Part shown: piece after piece, positions 15,701 to 23,662 of the stretch
Numbering within the stretch: position 1 is the first letter of the stretch
Layout of the letters: each line of letters opens with the position of its first letter
IMG/VR virus record: IMGVR_UViG_3300025815_003005
Location: 1-34,779 of that record
DNA: 34,779 nucleotides
Strand: one strand, 5' to 3'
Source of the DNA: a virus
Made by a program: the position numbers and the translations under genes
Notes under the pieces: generated by a model
Database searches by the model: none
What the model saw: the letters and a program-made list of their open reading frames with translations, nothing else
Told to the model about the DNA's origin: nothing

Positions 15701-17978
15701 CACGCCTTCTACTACCCATGCCTCCGGTCGAGAGGCGGGTGCCACCATTGTCTTCGATTGAAGGGGAAACCCACACGCCATCGGGTGAGTCGATTGCGCG
15801 TCCTAGAAGGTCTAGAACGTCGCCCTCTTCTGGGGATGGGTTGCCTTGTTCGACTTCTGCGGTGTAAAGATCTTCGAGCATTTCGCGAAGTCGTTCCGCG
15901 TCAGCGCGGTCGAGACGAACAACGTCAACTCCGGCAGCAGCATCTTCGATTGCGTCGGAAAACTCTTGCCACAGTTCGTCGGCTTCAGAGTCGTTAGCCG
16001 CTGCGATGTCGTCACGGATGCTGTCGACAATGTCGGACAAGTAGCCGACTTCTTCCATCGTCAAGTCGATATCTACGAAATCGCCTTCGGGAACCGATCC
16101 ATCTTCGTTTTCTGATCGGCGTGAACGCATTCCACCCATCTTTGGCTGCAGCATAGAGTGCCGTCTAAGAGCGTCGTTGATCTGCTTTTCTAACTCTCTA
16201 CGATCCTTTGGCTTGATGTCTTTGTTGTCTCTGACACCGGTAAGGGCAGCCAAAAGGAAATCAAAAGCGTCGTCTGAGTTTGCGTCCGTGTTGCCGTCGA
16301 GGTAGTCGGCAGCAAACCTGATGTTGTCAAACAAGTCATCGCCAAGAGAGGCATAGCCGCCTTCGGCTTTATCAATACGAGAGAGCGTTGCCCGAATGTC
16401 GTCTCCAGTGGCACGCTGTGAACGCAGTCCATTACTCCCATTGAACTGCGAAAGACTGTCGGCTTCTGCGACTCGTTGAACTTCTTCCGCTGTGTCAAAC
16501 TGCCGTTTGTCGCCATCACGGATGGAAATCCCTTCAGTGTCGTAATCAGAAAATCCCGTTTGCCGTCCAAAGAATTTTCCAGTCTCGGTGTTCCTGTAGA
16601 TTTCTTCGAGGCGCCCAAACTCATCGCGACGCTTTGCGACCAACTCGCTCTGCGGATCATTTCGCAAATAGAAAGGCTTTCCATCGCCCGTCCAGTCAGT
16701 CCTTTGAGATTGACGCTGTGAACGCATTCCGCCTCTATCGCGTGCCGGTGGTTCTGGGATAACTCGGCCAGAACGTTCGCGAACAGCGCGACGTGATGGG
16801 CCACCATCAGCACCCGGAGTGTTGATGATGCGGTTTTGGCGTGCGCGGCCAGACGGGCTGGTTTCTTGAACGAAACGCTCAAGGCGCAGACGAGCCACTC
16901 TCTCTGGATCCATGCGCGGATAATCTTCGTTTCCGGGTCGATTCCTTTTCGGTCCCAGTAACTCAGCGCCTCCGCCAATCCGTCCGGTTCGGCGGGTAGC
17001 GCGACGAGACTGCTGCCCCTGCGTCCCCGGAGCCGCTTGCAAGAATCGGGCGTCATTGCCCAGACGATCGTTGAGAGTCGCCTGATCAATACCGAGGTCT
17101 CGCTCGCCGGCACGGCGACGCTTCTCAATCTCCATCGAGTCACCTTCAAGGGCCCGCGACACGCGGCGCGCCATGCCCTGAGGGACGATGAACCGAGGGA
17201 TGATTGGGCGCTCCATGCCAGTGACACCCTCGAAAACGATTCCGTCTCGGTCGCCGTCAACACGACCAGTGATGTCGACAAATGCCATTCCTCGTGGGGC
17301 TGCACGCAGGCCACCGCCAAGTTTGGGCCCAAGTGCTTTCACGTGAAGATCAAATTGGTCGTCTAGTCGGTATCCGTCGTGATCGTCAAGGATGTCCTGC
17401 TTGGCGTGGAAAACATCTTTGGCTGCTCGACGCAGCGGACCATATCCCATGGCCATGTTGGCGAGGTCTTCACGGAGATACTGGTCGTTGTTGCGTGACT
17501 TGAAAACCAGTCCCTTGCGCTCGATACCCAATTTTGAGTTGCGGGCTTTTGCGAGCACGGAACCGCGAGCCATGTCTGAAATGAAAGCGCGCACCTTGTA
17601 GTCGACGGCTTTTTCCGCCGACTCGCCAAAGAACGCAATCGGCGCGTCCTTTACCGAAATCGGGTCGGTAGCAATGTCTGTGCGTTGAGAGTCGATCAAA
17701 GTGAGGACGTCACGGTTGGGGAGGCGGAGGTCCTGCTTGGTTAAAGCCATTTCATTAACGATGACTTCTTCCGCTTCTGTCATGCCACGGAAATCTCCGA
17801 TGCGGACACCGTATGGCAGGTCGTCATCGAGCGACTTGGTGTGCATGTCGTTGAAGCCGTCTGCCCATGCTTCAGCGTCGGTTTTTACAGCGAGGCAGGT
17901 TTCTGAACCGTTTTCGCGGATTACGACACCGTATGTATCTCCGGTGATCGTGTCTTTTACCAGTGCGTACTGCTTCAC
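12777..17978 (-). CDS. Giant repeat-linker protein with C-terminal ADP-ribosyltransferase-like domain
   Basis: This is a 1733-residue protein. The N-terminal 215 residues are a folded-looking domain of unknown type, followed by KALGP and an Asp-rich box (DGDRDGIVFEG, 241-251). Residues 400-1160 are segments separated by the motif G-G-[M/L]-x-[S/A]-x-R (416, 516, 615, 752, 813, 974, 1126, 1153). Residues 1344-1414 are extremely Arg-rich and should bind DNA or RNA. From about 1500 comes an ADP-ribosyltransferase-like domain: PLHRG (R1510), YGTGEYWA (1542-1549), then GYDYVEHNGVTLVHNRG (1686-1702). The GTG start overlaps the upstream stop as GTGA and has a perfect GGAGGT 5 nt ahead. It is probably a head-associated protein. 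Whether the transferase is active is uncertain. Confidence 0.82.
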   Translation of the reverse strand: MKQYALVKDTITGDTYGVVIRENGSETCLAVKTDAEAWADGFNDMHTKSLDDDLPYGVRIGDFRGMTEAEEVIVNEMALTKQDLRLPNRDVLTLIDSQRTDIATDPISVKDAPIAFFGESAEKAVDYKVRAFISDMARGSVLAKARNSKLGIERKGLVFKSRNNDQYLREDLANMAMGYGPLRRAAKDVFHAKQDILDDHDGYRLDDQFDLHVKALGPKLGGGLRAAPRGMAFVDITGRVDGDRDGIVFEGVTGMERPIIPRFIVPQGMARRVSRALEGDSMEIEKRRRAGERDLGIDQATLNDRLGNDARFLQAAPGTQGQQSRRATRRTGRIGGGAELLGPKRNRPGNEDYPRMDPERVARLRLERFVQETSPSGRARQNRIINTPGADGGPSRRAVRERSGRVIPEPPARDRGGMRSQRQSQRTDWTGDGKPFYLRNDPQSELVAKRRDEFGRLEEIYRNTETGKFFGRQTGFSDYDTEGISIRDGDKRQFDTAEEVQRVAEADSLSQFNGSNGLRSQRATGDDIRATLSRIDKAEGGYASLGDDLFDNIRFAADYLDGNTDANSDDAFDFLLAALTGVRDNKDIKPKDRRELEKQINDALRRHSMLQPKMGGMRSRRSENEDGSVPEGDFVDIDLTMEEVGYLSDIVDSIRDDIAAANDSEADELWQEFSDAIEDAAAGVDVVRLDRADAERLREMLEDLYTAEVEQGNPSPEEGDVLDLLGRAIDSPDGVWVSPSIEDNGGTRLSTGGMGSRRRVRAGESFGPEARYNVEEIDGDRALVYDNMNRTSEWRDLDTISPDDTPSRFEGGGGLASRRMTPEQMAEKRNEMERDLRSRAARELGVSDEEYAEMEKYIDDLPFDDDSAEWPGEIEDAGESRGGPTGQRTSWGARVSESDEVREGIFPDGPMEGSRWTFNRNEFYSEDTFDDPGESLEGTQTLTVDTPNGTRITYSSGLEDAPSIERVQKISGNGGLRASRGGGDTANSLAPSQPSSNPKTYGTYIPKSMKDVRKDLQMLAANGWVWQGPVNGNIRFAPPDRFYEWAKRQPDSWKQQFGERLMRGGIVPREFGLHPKQGNNQSVIRELKKRVEKVYGEGAWADMQKNAKNDGIGKVGNVPSVVSSGGGMQSARGGRSRIRGAQDEITGASGLGGGMRAGRRRFGSGRNGIKKVDDRDGKIMEQLTPEQREKMIEAIKEREGQLAWAMTQNGLFRPIRNTMEDDGRYEGMSLDERKRVPIDTDLIPRMQQRLDDALRDGDITEEAHAAFQKQLNDIKTLNNMRESNKFDFIEHLHEPSRKEIVKRARSKDKSIPTLAALDGAGESTFFNEEAFGSAQGAAETVSERAARRRGKRRRPLFDRLLDPDPSRAQRRANRRARRQGRGGRRATDVDLAETIRLRRRLARQMRRLRRRLRGERNEKSIREALEAKRSAHPLKRDKLGRPVVDAEFLKHMSSLKRLKDERDRGERNSETKDDFLRDLWENGNMNALPEILSEDEVQALLDAGWKPLHRGVGPDGTANQYSDAYREDRDSRFISDPHRRAYGTGEYWAPEGSGHWGGYGKGMVGFVDPNGRKISGRDIESIKDKHNTLRKELSALMAELGDGALKGEDPANAVTQIRTRIKEAEERLGVAGLLESEMGQIYSQWLDMYAGMKPDDAGRSDAWDSFEYLQDLTRLDSGYYAAFLGYDYVEHNGVTLVHNRGTVAVADTASAISGGEASQMLSKAKEGDGVKFP

Positions 17979-19936
17979 TTTTTACCTCCGAGGACTTCCA
18001 TGAGTTGCTCTCGGCTCTGTCGAAGCACGTCAACGCGATTTTCGACGATCTTTTGGATGATGTTCAGATGGACTTTTTCGGCGCCGCTCAGTTCTCCGTC
18101 CCTGTAAAGACGATCTCTGAATTTTGTGAAGTTAAATTCGCGGGCTCGCTCAATCAGTTCAGCGATCTGTTGCTGCATGAGCCTTTGTTGATCTTCCTTC
18201 AACTCTCTATAATACTTGCTGTAAAGGCCGTTCCCAGAGACCGAACGGAAGTCACGGATCCGTGCTTTTGTACGTTCCGTAACGCTTACTTCCGACAAAT
18301 TAATCAGTTCGCTCTTTGATATATCAGGAAATGCGAGCATTTCGTCGTCTTTCTTGAGCACCGCAATACTGTTGCTCTTGCGGTCGGTGATATCCGAAAT
18401 GATGTCAGAAACAAGCATCGACGCCATTTCGGTTGTCGGAATGTCGCTCAGTTTGACGTCTTTTTGCAGGGTTGCGCCCTCAATTACGCTATCAGCAACC
18501 TCGACCAAGTAATTCTTCTTGTCGCCCTTGCCGACTGGCGCGATGTCGGGGGAGTTAAGCCCAAGGTAGGACTGCATTTCCGCAGCAAAACTGGCTGAAA
18601 TGTGGTCACCTTTGCCGTTTGACTTCTGCATGCGGTATGTGCCAGCACGATTTGTTTCGTACAAACCATTGTCACGCTTGAACATATTCGCCTTCGTCAA
18701 TGCTTCCTGCAAAATTGACGGAGCGATCGCGGAAAGAGGCCCGCCGTCACGGATGATGCGCGCCGCCTGAGCGATATCAGTAACTTCCTCAGTTTCTTCC
18801 TTCGGCGCAGGCGCTTTCTTGGGGGCCTTACCGCCACTCGAAAGGATCTGATCAATAGTTTTGCCACCAGACAGGTTCTCTCGGTACTGAATCCCATCAC
18901 CCGTCTCGTCGGACACGAACTTGAGACGCGCAGCCGAATCAGAGTCGTTAGACGTTTTGATGCCCTTGTTGACGGTTCGACCGAGTTTGCGGCGCTCACC
19001 AGTCGTCAAATTTCTAACTTTTTCGAGTTCCAGCGTCGAGCCGCCCGGCAGCACATAGGTGAGTTTGGTGATGCCGGTGTTTGACAAAAGCCCAAGTTCT
19101 TGGCCGCCAATGTCGTTCTTGCTACGCGCAGTCAAGAGATATGTTGCTTCGACCATGTCGCGGTTATCAGGAATAGTGCGCAACACCTGCGCTGAAACCA
19201 CCGGCTCAAGAATAAATCCATCACGTCGAACAAGACGGGCAGCCTCCACACCCTTGGGGCTCATGCCCTTTACGATTTGCTCTTCACTCTTCGAGCGGGC
19301 CTGCTTATTGGTTTTCTGAGCAACGCGCGGAATCTGCGGAGCACGAGGGTTCACCACGCTTCGACCACTCGAACCACTACTGATAGCCCTAGGTTCAGTT
19401 GTTGAACCTTCTGGCGCGGGTGTCCTTGCTGCGGCACGACGGCGAATCTGTGAAATGGTTTCACCCAAATCGCTCGGCATGTCAAACAATTGCTGGCCGC
19501 AAGTGGTGAACTCGTTGTCAGTAAACCGACCACCGTACTGATATCCCTCTGGGCAACGTGCAGTTCGTCCACGACCGGGGATCCCACGGCCTCGACGTCC
19601 TCCCGGCGTCAACGCGCGGGCAATACCGGAACGGATTGGGCTTCGGGCTGGGGAAATATTTCCGGGGGCCGCGTAAGTGCCGATTGACTGAGCGACCTGC
19701 CCAAGTCGGCTTCTTGAACCAAAAAGACCGACACGCTTCTCTTCGAATTGGCGCAGACTACCAAGACGCCGCGCAAGCGCTTTGAACTCAACGACTTCTT
19801 CGGATTTTGCGCCCATGCCACGGATGTGGTCATGGTTTACCTTCGTTGACAGATCAGCGAGGATTGTCCTCTTGATCAGGATTGGCGGACAGGCTTCGCA
19901 ACCAAAATCGCGTTCGTAGACATATGACTCAACCAT
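17975..19936 (-). CDS. Head-region protein with possible HipA/PI4K-like kinase domain
   Basis: This is a 653-residue protein. Two cysteines (FGCEAC, C13 and C16) lie near the start. Residues 110-127 are Gly/Arg-rich, followed by the box RCPEG...GGRFTD...TTC (127-146), also found in the 2421-residue protein. Ser/Pro linkers follow. Residues 424-545 recall HipA/phosphatidylinositol-4-kinase-type kinases: YRMQKS (K438 as ATP lysine), an AAEMQSYLGL helix, DITDRKSNSIAVL (D518, N522 as catalytic loop) and LAFPDIS (D538 as metal ligand). The C-terminal 90 residues form a long charged coiled coil. The ATG shares one base with the upstream TGA. The kinase call is pattern recognition only; the rest has no known fold. 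Confidence 0.78.
   Translation of the reverse strand: MVESYVYERDFGCEACPPILIKRTILADLSTKVNHDHIRGMGAKSEEVVEFKALARRLGSLRQFEEKRVGLFGSRSRLGQVAQSIGTYAAPGNISPARSPIRSGIARALTPGGRRGRGIPGRGRTARCPEGYQYGGRFTDNEFTTCGQQLFDMPSDLGETISQIRRRAAARTPAPEGSTTEPRAISSGSSGRSVVNPRAPQIPRVAQKTNKQARSKSEEQIVKGMSPKGVEAARLVRRDGFILEPVVSAQVLRTIPDNRDMVEATYLLTARSKNDIGGQELGLLSNTGITKLTYVLPGGSTLELEKVRNLTTGERRKLGRTVNKGIKTSNDSDSAARLKFVSDETGDGIQYRENLSGGKTIDQILSSGGKAPKKAPAPKEETEEVTDIAQAARIIRDGGPLSAIAPSILQEALTKANMFKRDNGLYETNRAGTYRMQKSNGKGDHISASFAAEMQSYLGLNSPDIAPVGKGDKKNYLVEVADSVIEGATLQKDVKLSDIPTTEMASMLVSDIISDITDRKSNSIAVLKKDDEMLAFPDISKSELINLSEVSVTERTKARIRDFRSVSGNGLYSKYYRELKEDQQRLMQQQIAELIERAREFNFTKFRDRLYRDGELSGAEKVHLNIIQKIVENRVDVLRQSREQLMEVLGGKK
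17984..17989 (-). promoter_or_regulatory. Shine-Dalgarno GGAGGT fixing a GTG start
   Basis: A perfect GGAGGT on the minus strand lies 5 nt before GTG 17976-17978. It sits inside the last codons of the upstream gene and supports this start for the 1733-residue protein, which shows no nearby ATG. Confidence 0.85.
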
Positions 19937-20583
19937 CAGTCACACCCGCAATCTTCCTCGGATTTCACAAACGCTTCAGTGCGTAGCGAACCGTTATCGT
20001 CTTCGCCTTCAAGTTCCCAGTTGTCGTAATCACGCAGATAGGCAACAAAATCAGATTCCATTTCCATGAAATCGGAAAGCACGTCCATTGCGTGTTTGTA
20101 ATCCATTTCAGTGACTACGGGATTCTGTTCGTCATCAAACCCAAGTTCTTTGCGTTCTTGGAAGTCGCCGAAAAACATGTCGTCGACATCTTCCCAGTAC
20201 GCTCCGTCAAGGGACTTCTTTCCTTTTTTGAAACGCTTTTTCATGCGTCGCGCAAAGTTCTTGTCGGTCCAAATCTTTTTCTTGAGTTTGCCTTTACAGT
20301 TCTTCATGCCGGGGTGATGGCACCCCTCGTTGGGCCACAAGCCGGTGGTTTCATGGTGCAGCCACGCACAGATCCGCTCCAAGGGGTACAACTCGGGGTG
20401 GTCGGCAAGGATGATCCGACAGCGACGAAAGCCGCCCGGCTTTTTCATAATCGGGCGCCAGTAGCGCAAAAGACGTTCCAAATTGCCGCGACGGGGTCCA
20501 CGACCACGAGTGATCGCGGTAATGCGCTCCTGCGGCAGGTCTAGAATTACATCCTGCGGTCCCTTGACTTCGATTTCATCCAT
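19936..20583 (-). CDS. Conserved-looking basic/acidic hypothetical head-region protein
   Basis: This is a 215-residue protein with two halves. The first is basic and aromatic: RGRGPRRGNL, LLRYWRPIMKKPGGFRRC, then RICAWLHHETTGLWPNEGC. This block recurs in structural-region proteins of many actinophages, as far as memory allows, without an assigned role. A Lys-rich stretch (KKRFKKGKKS) follows. The second half is acidic and helical and ends in CGCD. The charge split suggests binding to DNA or to a basic neighbour on one side and a different partner on the other. The ATG at 20581-20583 follows AGGTACACC. Confidence 0.75.
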   Translation of the reverse strand: MDEIEVKGPQDVILDLPQERITAITRGRGPRRGNLERLLRYWRPIMKKPGGFRRCRIILADHPELYPLERICAWLHHETTGLWPNEGCHHPGMKNCKGKLKKKIWTDKNFARRMKKRFKKGKKSLDGAYWEDVDDMFFGDFQERKELGFDDEQNPVVTEMDYKHAMDVLSDFMEMESDFVAYLRDYDNWELEGEDDNGSLRTEAFVKSEEDCGCD

Positions 20584-20600
20584 GGTGTACCTATTTTAGT

Positions 20601-20948
20601 CTATTTGTTACCGATGATACGGTTGCGCTTGGCTGCCAATTCGAAAATGTCAAAATTTTTCGCCATTCTTTCAGACGGCGGGATCATTACTTCGCCGGTG
20701 ATGAACATCATCCAAATTTGAGTGTCCCTCTCGTCTCGGTACATCTCTTTCGGGGATGACATCAATATTCCAGCGCGTTCCAATTCTTCGCCGATGTTCC
20801 GACGTTCTTTTTTGTATGGGTCTTTACCATCTTCGAGTTCGCGGAAGATGCCAATCAACTGATCACGACTGTGACTCTTCTGTGCATCGCGGAAAGGAAC
20901 TCCAAGGATGTCTTCAATAAATTTGACATGTTTCTCTCGCGCGGTCAC
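20601..20948 (-). CDS. Hypothetical helical protein
   Basis: This 115-residue protein starts at GTG 20946-20948, in a GTGA overlap with the preceding gene, with AGAAGGTGAG upstream. It is charged and mainly helical (RNIGEELERAGILMSS, RMAKNFDIFELAAKR). There is no cysteine or known motif. It sits in the chain of small genes between the 757-residue metallopeptidase-like protein and the 215-residue protein. Confidence 0.72.
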   Translation of the reverse strand: MTAREKHVKFIEDILGVPFRDAQKSHSRDQLIGIFRELEDGKDPYKKERRNIGEELERAGILMSSPKEMYRDERDTQIWMMFITGEVMIPPSERMAKNFDIFELAAKRNRIIGNK

Positions 20949-21238
20949 AGCGTTAACTCACCTTCTGGCCATAGCCACTTCAACAACTTGCTCATCACTT
21001 TTTTCTCAACGTCGTTCAGAGTGCGCATTCCGGAACCGTCTGGAACTTTGATTTCTGAGCCAAATAGTGCTGCGGCGCCGAGTTCAGCCAGCAATTCCAT
21101 GTAGCGCTGATTGAAAAATAATCCTTGGAAGGAATCTATATGAGTAAACGTCCCCATGTAAGAGGCGTACTCTCCACCACCTGTAAGTTTAGCAATACGC
21201 ACAGCGATGGCCTTCTCCCGAGGGGAAAGATCGTCCAT
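20945..21238 (-). CDS. Hypothetical small protein
   Basis: This 97-residue protein starts at ATG 21236-21238; an in-frame TTG lies one codon earlier. It begins 50 bp inside the end of the 757-residue gene, an unusually long overlap in this window, and ends overlapping the next gene by 4 bp. The sequence is helical and amphipathic (YMELLAELGAAALFGSEI, VEKKVMSKLLKWLWPEG). No family is recognised. Confidence 0.68.
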   Translation of the reverse strand: MDDLSPREKAIAVRIAKLTGGGEYASYMGTFTHIDSFQGLFFNQRYMELLAELGAAALFGSEIKVPDGSGMRTLNDVEKKVMSKLLKWLWPEGELTL

Positions 21239-23462
21239 CAATTTTGGCGCAATGATTGCTTGTTACTATGTATGCTCTCAGGCGTTCTTTTTGCGCGTCG
21301 CTCATCGAAGTGTCCATAGAAATTTGGGTAAGAGCGTTAGCCAGCCATTCCTGCGCGTTGCTACTCATGATTGCCCGCATAATGCCCGGGCTATCCTCCC
21401 AAATTGCGCCACCGACCACTGGGATCGAGTCATCAAAGTCCCATTGACTAATATCGGGATCTAGACGAAACATCGTAGCAACCTGCGCCACTGCTTTTGT
21501 GAGGGTGTGAGTATCTTCAACGCTAATTGCCGGTAGTCCTCGTGTTTCCGGCAACCCGAGGTCCCACACCTCTTGAAACTTGATCATGCCCATGCTTCCG
21601 CCGTTAGCCAAGTCAAGTTTGCTGGCAGCAGTGTTTCGGCCCCATGCGGACCGCTTATAGTAGGGATCATCCTTGTCGGACCAGACTGGTCGTCCTCCTG
21701 CGCCGGGAGTGAAGAAGAAGGGCAGGAGATCGTCTACATGCAGAGGGTCATCCGCGTCATGTTGGGTGCCGTTTGGCTTGGGCCAGCCGACAGCCTGTAG
21801 CCATCTAGCAATAGATTCACCCTTTTTAAGATCGTTACCATCGGGATCTTTGAGAGTTTCAGTTACCAGCCGCTGAAGAAGTATCTTGTCGCGTGGATTG
21901 GTGCTTTGGATAAGCCTTTGATATTCAGCAGCGAAGCGGAACATCGCTTCTGGCGCGGTTACGGACAACTCCCTGAGGTCGCTTCTAATTGCCGCTTGGC
22001 GAATTGCATCATCTCCCATGTCGGCAATCGGTTCGAGAACCCCCTGCTGAATTGCTTCATCTACGCTAAGTGATTCAATTCCTCGGTCCTTAATTGCTTC
22101 TTTGTATGCTTGCGCATAGTTGGAAAGGTGCGTCATTTCGTGCAGGTTGACACTGCGCGCTGCCATTGCCCGTGCTTCTTCCCATGCTTTTCTGATCGCG
22201 TCGGTATCTTCCGGACTGAGATTTTCTTGCGTGCCTGTCCCTTCAAGGATTTGTTGCAATGCCTGCAAAAGGGCGCTTGTGTCAGAAAATGCTGTGGGGG
22301 TGTCTTCGAGCATCGTGATGAACATTTTGTGTGTTTCCAACTGAAAGTTGCCTAAAACACGAACATCTTCTATCTGGTCGTACGACGTCTGGTCGGCATA
22401 CATCATTTCAAGACGCGGCTTTCGGTCCTTGGCAACGGTTCGCCATCTGTACCCGTTGACTTTGTTTCGGTCGCGACCAATTTTTCCGCGTGCACCGTAC
22501 GCCACTGCGCCATCGGCGCCTTCGATGGGGTCCTTGCCTAAACGTCGACGTGATTCACGGCTAAGGATTTCCACATCGATGTCTTTGATACTTGGATTCA
22601 TCAAGACGCCAAGCAGAAACGCGTATGCGTGCTCTTTGTGCGCCATCGAGATTGGTTCGTCCTCTTTGAGTAAACCAATTTCGACGTAGTCGGCCATGGA
22701 CGTTCCTGCGGCGAAACCCGGATGCGCCCGCGTAAATGCAGAAGCGATGTCGCCGTACGTCTTTAGCGGCTTTCCACCGTTGAAGGCATCGTCAACTCGT
22801 TTGGACTGCTTTGCGTAACGGTCACGGTAAAACTTTTTGTCACGCGACTTGAATCTCTCAATTACACCAACCCTCGGGAGATAACTGCGGCGTGCCGCCA
22901 TGCCGCTGTCCCTAGACATCGCATTGGCTGCTCGTTGCACTCGTCGGGCGCGACGTGCCGGTTTAGTGCCGGGAGTCGCTGGTCTCGCAAATGTAGTTCC
23001 GTCCTGAACAATGCCGTCACCATCGCCATCTTCGGCGTTGGGATCGAACCGTGCTGGGCGAATGCGGGGTCCAAGTGCTTTTTCGTGGAAACCTGTTTCA
23101 ATCGCAACTTTAAATGTGTCGATGATTTCGATTTTTTCGTTTATCGCGTCGTAGCGGGCATCTTTTTTCTTGGCTTCAAGGTTGGAGAGCACGTCGACGC
23201 CAGCGAGCATGTGCTCCGGCACCTGTTGCACCTTGTACACGACAATGTTTTCCCACCGGTCGTTGGGTTTGTCAACTCCATCCCATAAAAATTTATGGAA
23301 CTTACTATTCGTAATCCGGCTCACTTTCTTGCGGGTTACGAAAGACAAAAAACTGACAGGCTTGACATCACGAGAAGGAGTGACGATTGCGCCATCGGTG
23401 TCCCCGTCAATGACATAGAACAAGTTGCCACCAGACACACGACCGACCATCACCGCCTTCAT
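21189..23462 (-). CDS. Head-region protein with HExxH metallopeptidase-like site
   Basis: This is a 757-residue protein. An N-terminal beta-rich domain (YVIDGDTDGAIVTP) is followed by KALGP and the Asp-rich box RFDPNAEDGDGDGIVQDG (138-155), nearly identical to that of the zeta-kinase protein. A basic linker with GMAARRS (187-193) leads to a large helical region. HEMTH at 441-445 is a zinc metallopeptidase signature, with LRELSVTAPEAMF downstream offering a possible third Glu ligand. The last residues are Cys-rich (NHCAKIDGRSF...RCAYC). The start at 23460-23462 overlaps the upstream stop as ATGA. It could process head proteins or cut a host protein after injection. The activity is inferred from the motif alone. 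Confidence 0.8.
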   Translation of the reverse strand: MKAVMVGRVSGGNLFYVIDGDTDGAIVTPSRDVKPVSFLSFVTRKKVSRITNSKFHKFLWDGVDKPNDRWENIVVYKVQQVPEHMLAGVDVLSNLEAKKKDARYDAINEKIEIIDTFKVAIETGFHEKALGPRIRPARFDPNAEDGDGDGIVQDGTTFARPATPGTKPARRARRVQRAANAMSRDSGMAARRSYLPRVGVIERFKSRDKKFYRDRYAKQSKRVDDAFNGGKPLKTYGDIASAFTRAHPGFAAGTSMADYVEIGLLKEDEPISMAHKEHAYAFLLGVLMNPSIKDIDVEILSRESRRRLGKDPIEGADGAVAYGARGKIGRDRNKVNGYRWRTVAKDRKPRLEMMYADQTSYDQIEDVRVLGNFQLETHKMFITMLEDTPTAFSDTSALLQALQQILEGTGTQENLSPEDTDAIRKAWEEARAMAARSVNLHEMTHLSNYAQAYKEAIKDRGIESLSVDEAIQQGVLEPIADMGDDAIRQAAIRSDLRELSVTAPEAMFRFAAEYQRLIQSTNPRDKILLQRLVTETLKDPDGNDLKKGESIARWLQAVGWPKPNGTQHDADDPLHVDDLLPFFFTPGAGGRPVWSDKDDPYYKRSAWGRNTAASKLDLANGGSMGMIKFQEVWDLGLPETRGLPAISVEDTHTLTKAVAQVATMFRLDPDISQWDFDDSIPVVGGAIWEDSPGIMRAIMSSNAQEWLANALTQISMDTSMSDAQKERLRAYIVTSNHCAKIDGRSFPSGEGHRCAYC

Positions 23463-23662
23463 GATTCATATTCCTTCATGGCAGCCTCATACCAGTCACG
23501 GTGCTGTTCGAGAACGTCTTCTGGTTTTGCGCGTTCTTGGAAGGCCGTAACGAAATACGCAATCGATTCAGGGTCCTTACGCTTTACAACCTGCATACTT
23601 TCGGTCGCAAGAAATTTTTTGACGTCGTCGTCACGTCCCCATTTGGTGCTGTCGTCAATCAT
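23459..23662 (-). CDS. Small hypothetical protein
   Basis: This is a 67-residue protein from ATG 23660-23662, which overlaps the stop of the 2421-residue gene as ATGA; its end overlaps the next start in the same way. An earlier start at 23704 is unlikely. The product is charged and helical (DDDVKKFLATESMQVVKRK, VLEQHRDWYEAAMKEYES). Its position, locked between two giant genes, suggests a partner or chaperone for one of them, but there is no motif. Confidence 0.7.
   Translation of the reverse strand: MIDDSTKWGRDDDVKKFLATESMQVVKRKDPESIAYFVTAFQERAKPEDVLEQHRDWYEAAMKEYES

Noticed and set aside
16190-17332. A 380-codon frame overlapping the 1733-residue gene in another minus-strand frame
   Set aside because: It lacks recognisable motifs, lies wholly inside the larger gene, and that gene shows repeated motifs and a transferase domain across the same stretch.
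20945-21241. TTG start one codon before ATG 21238
   Set aside because: The next codon is ATG; there is no reason to prefer the rarer start.
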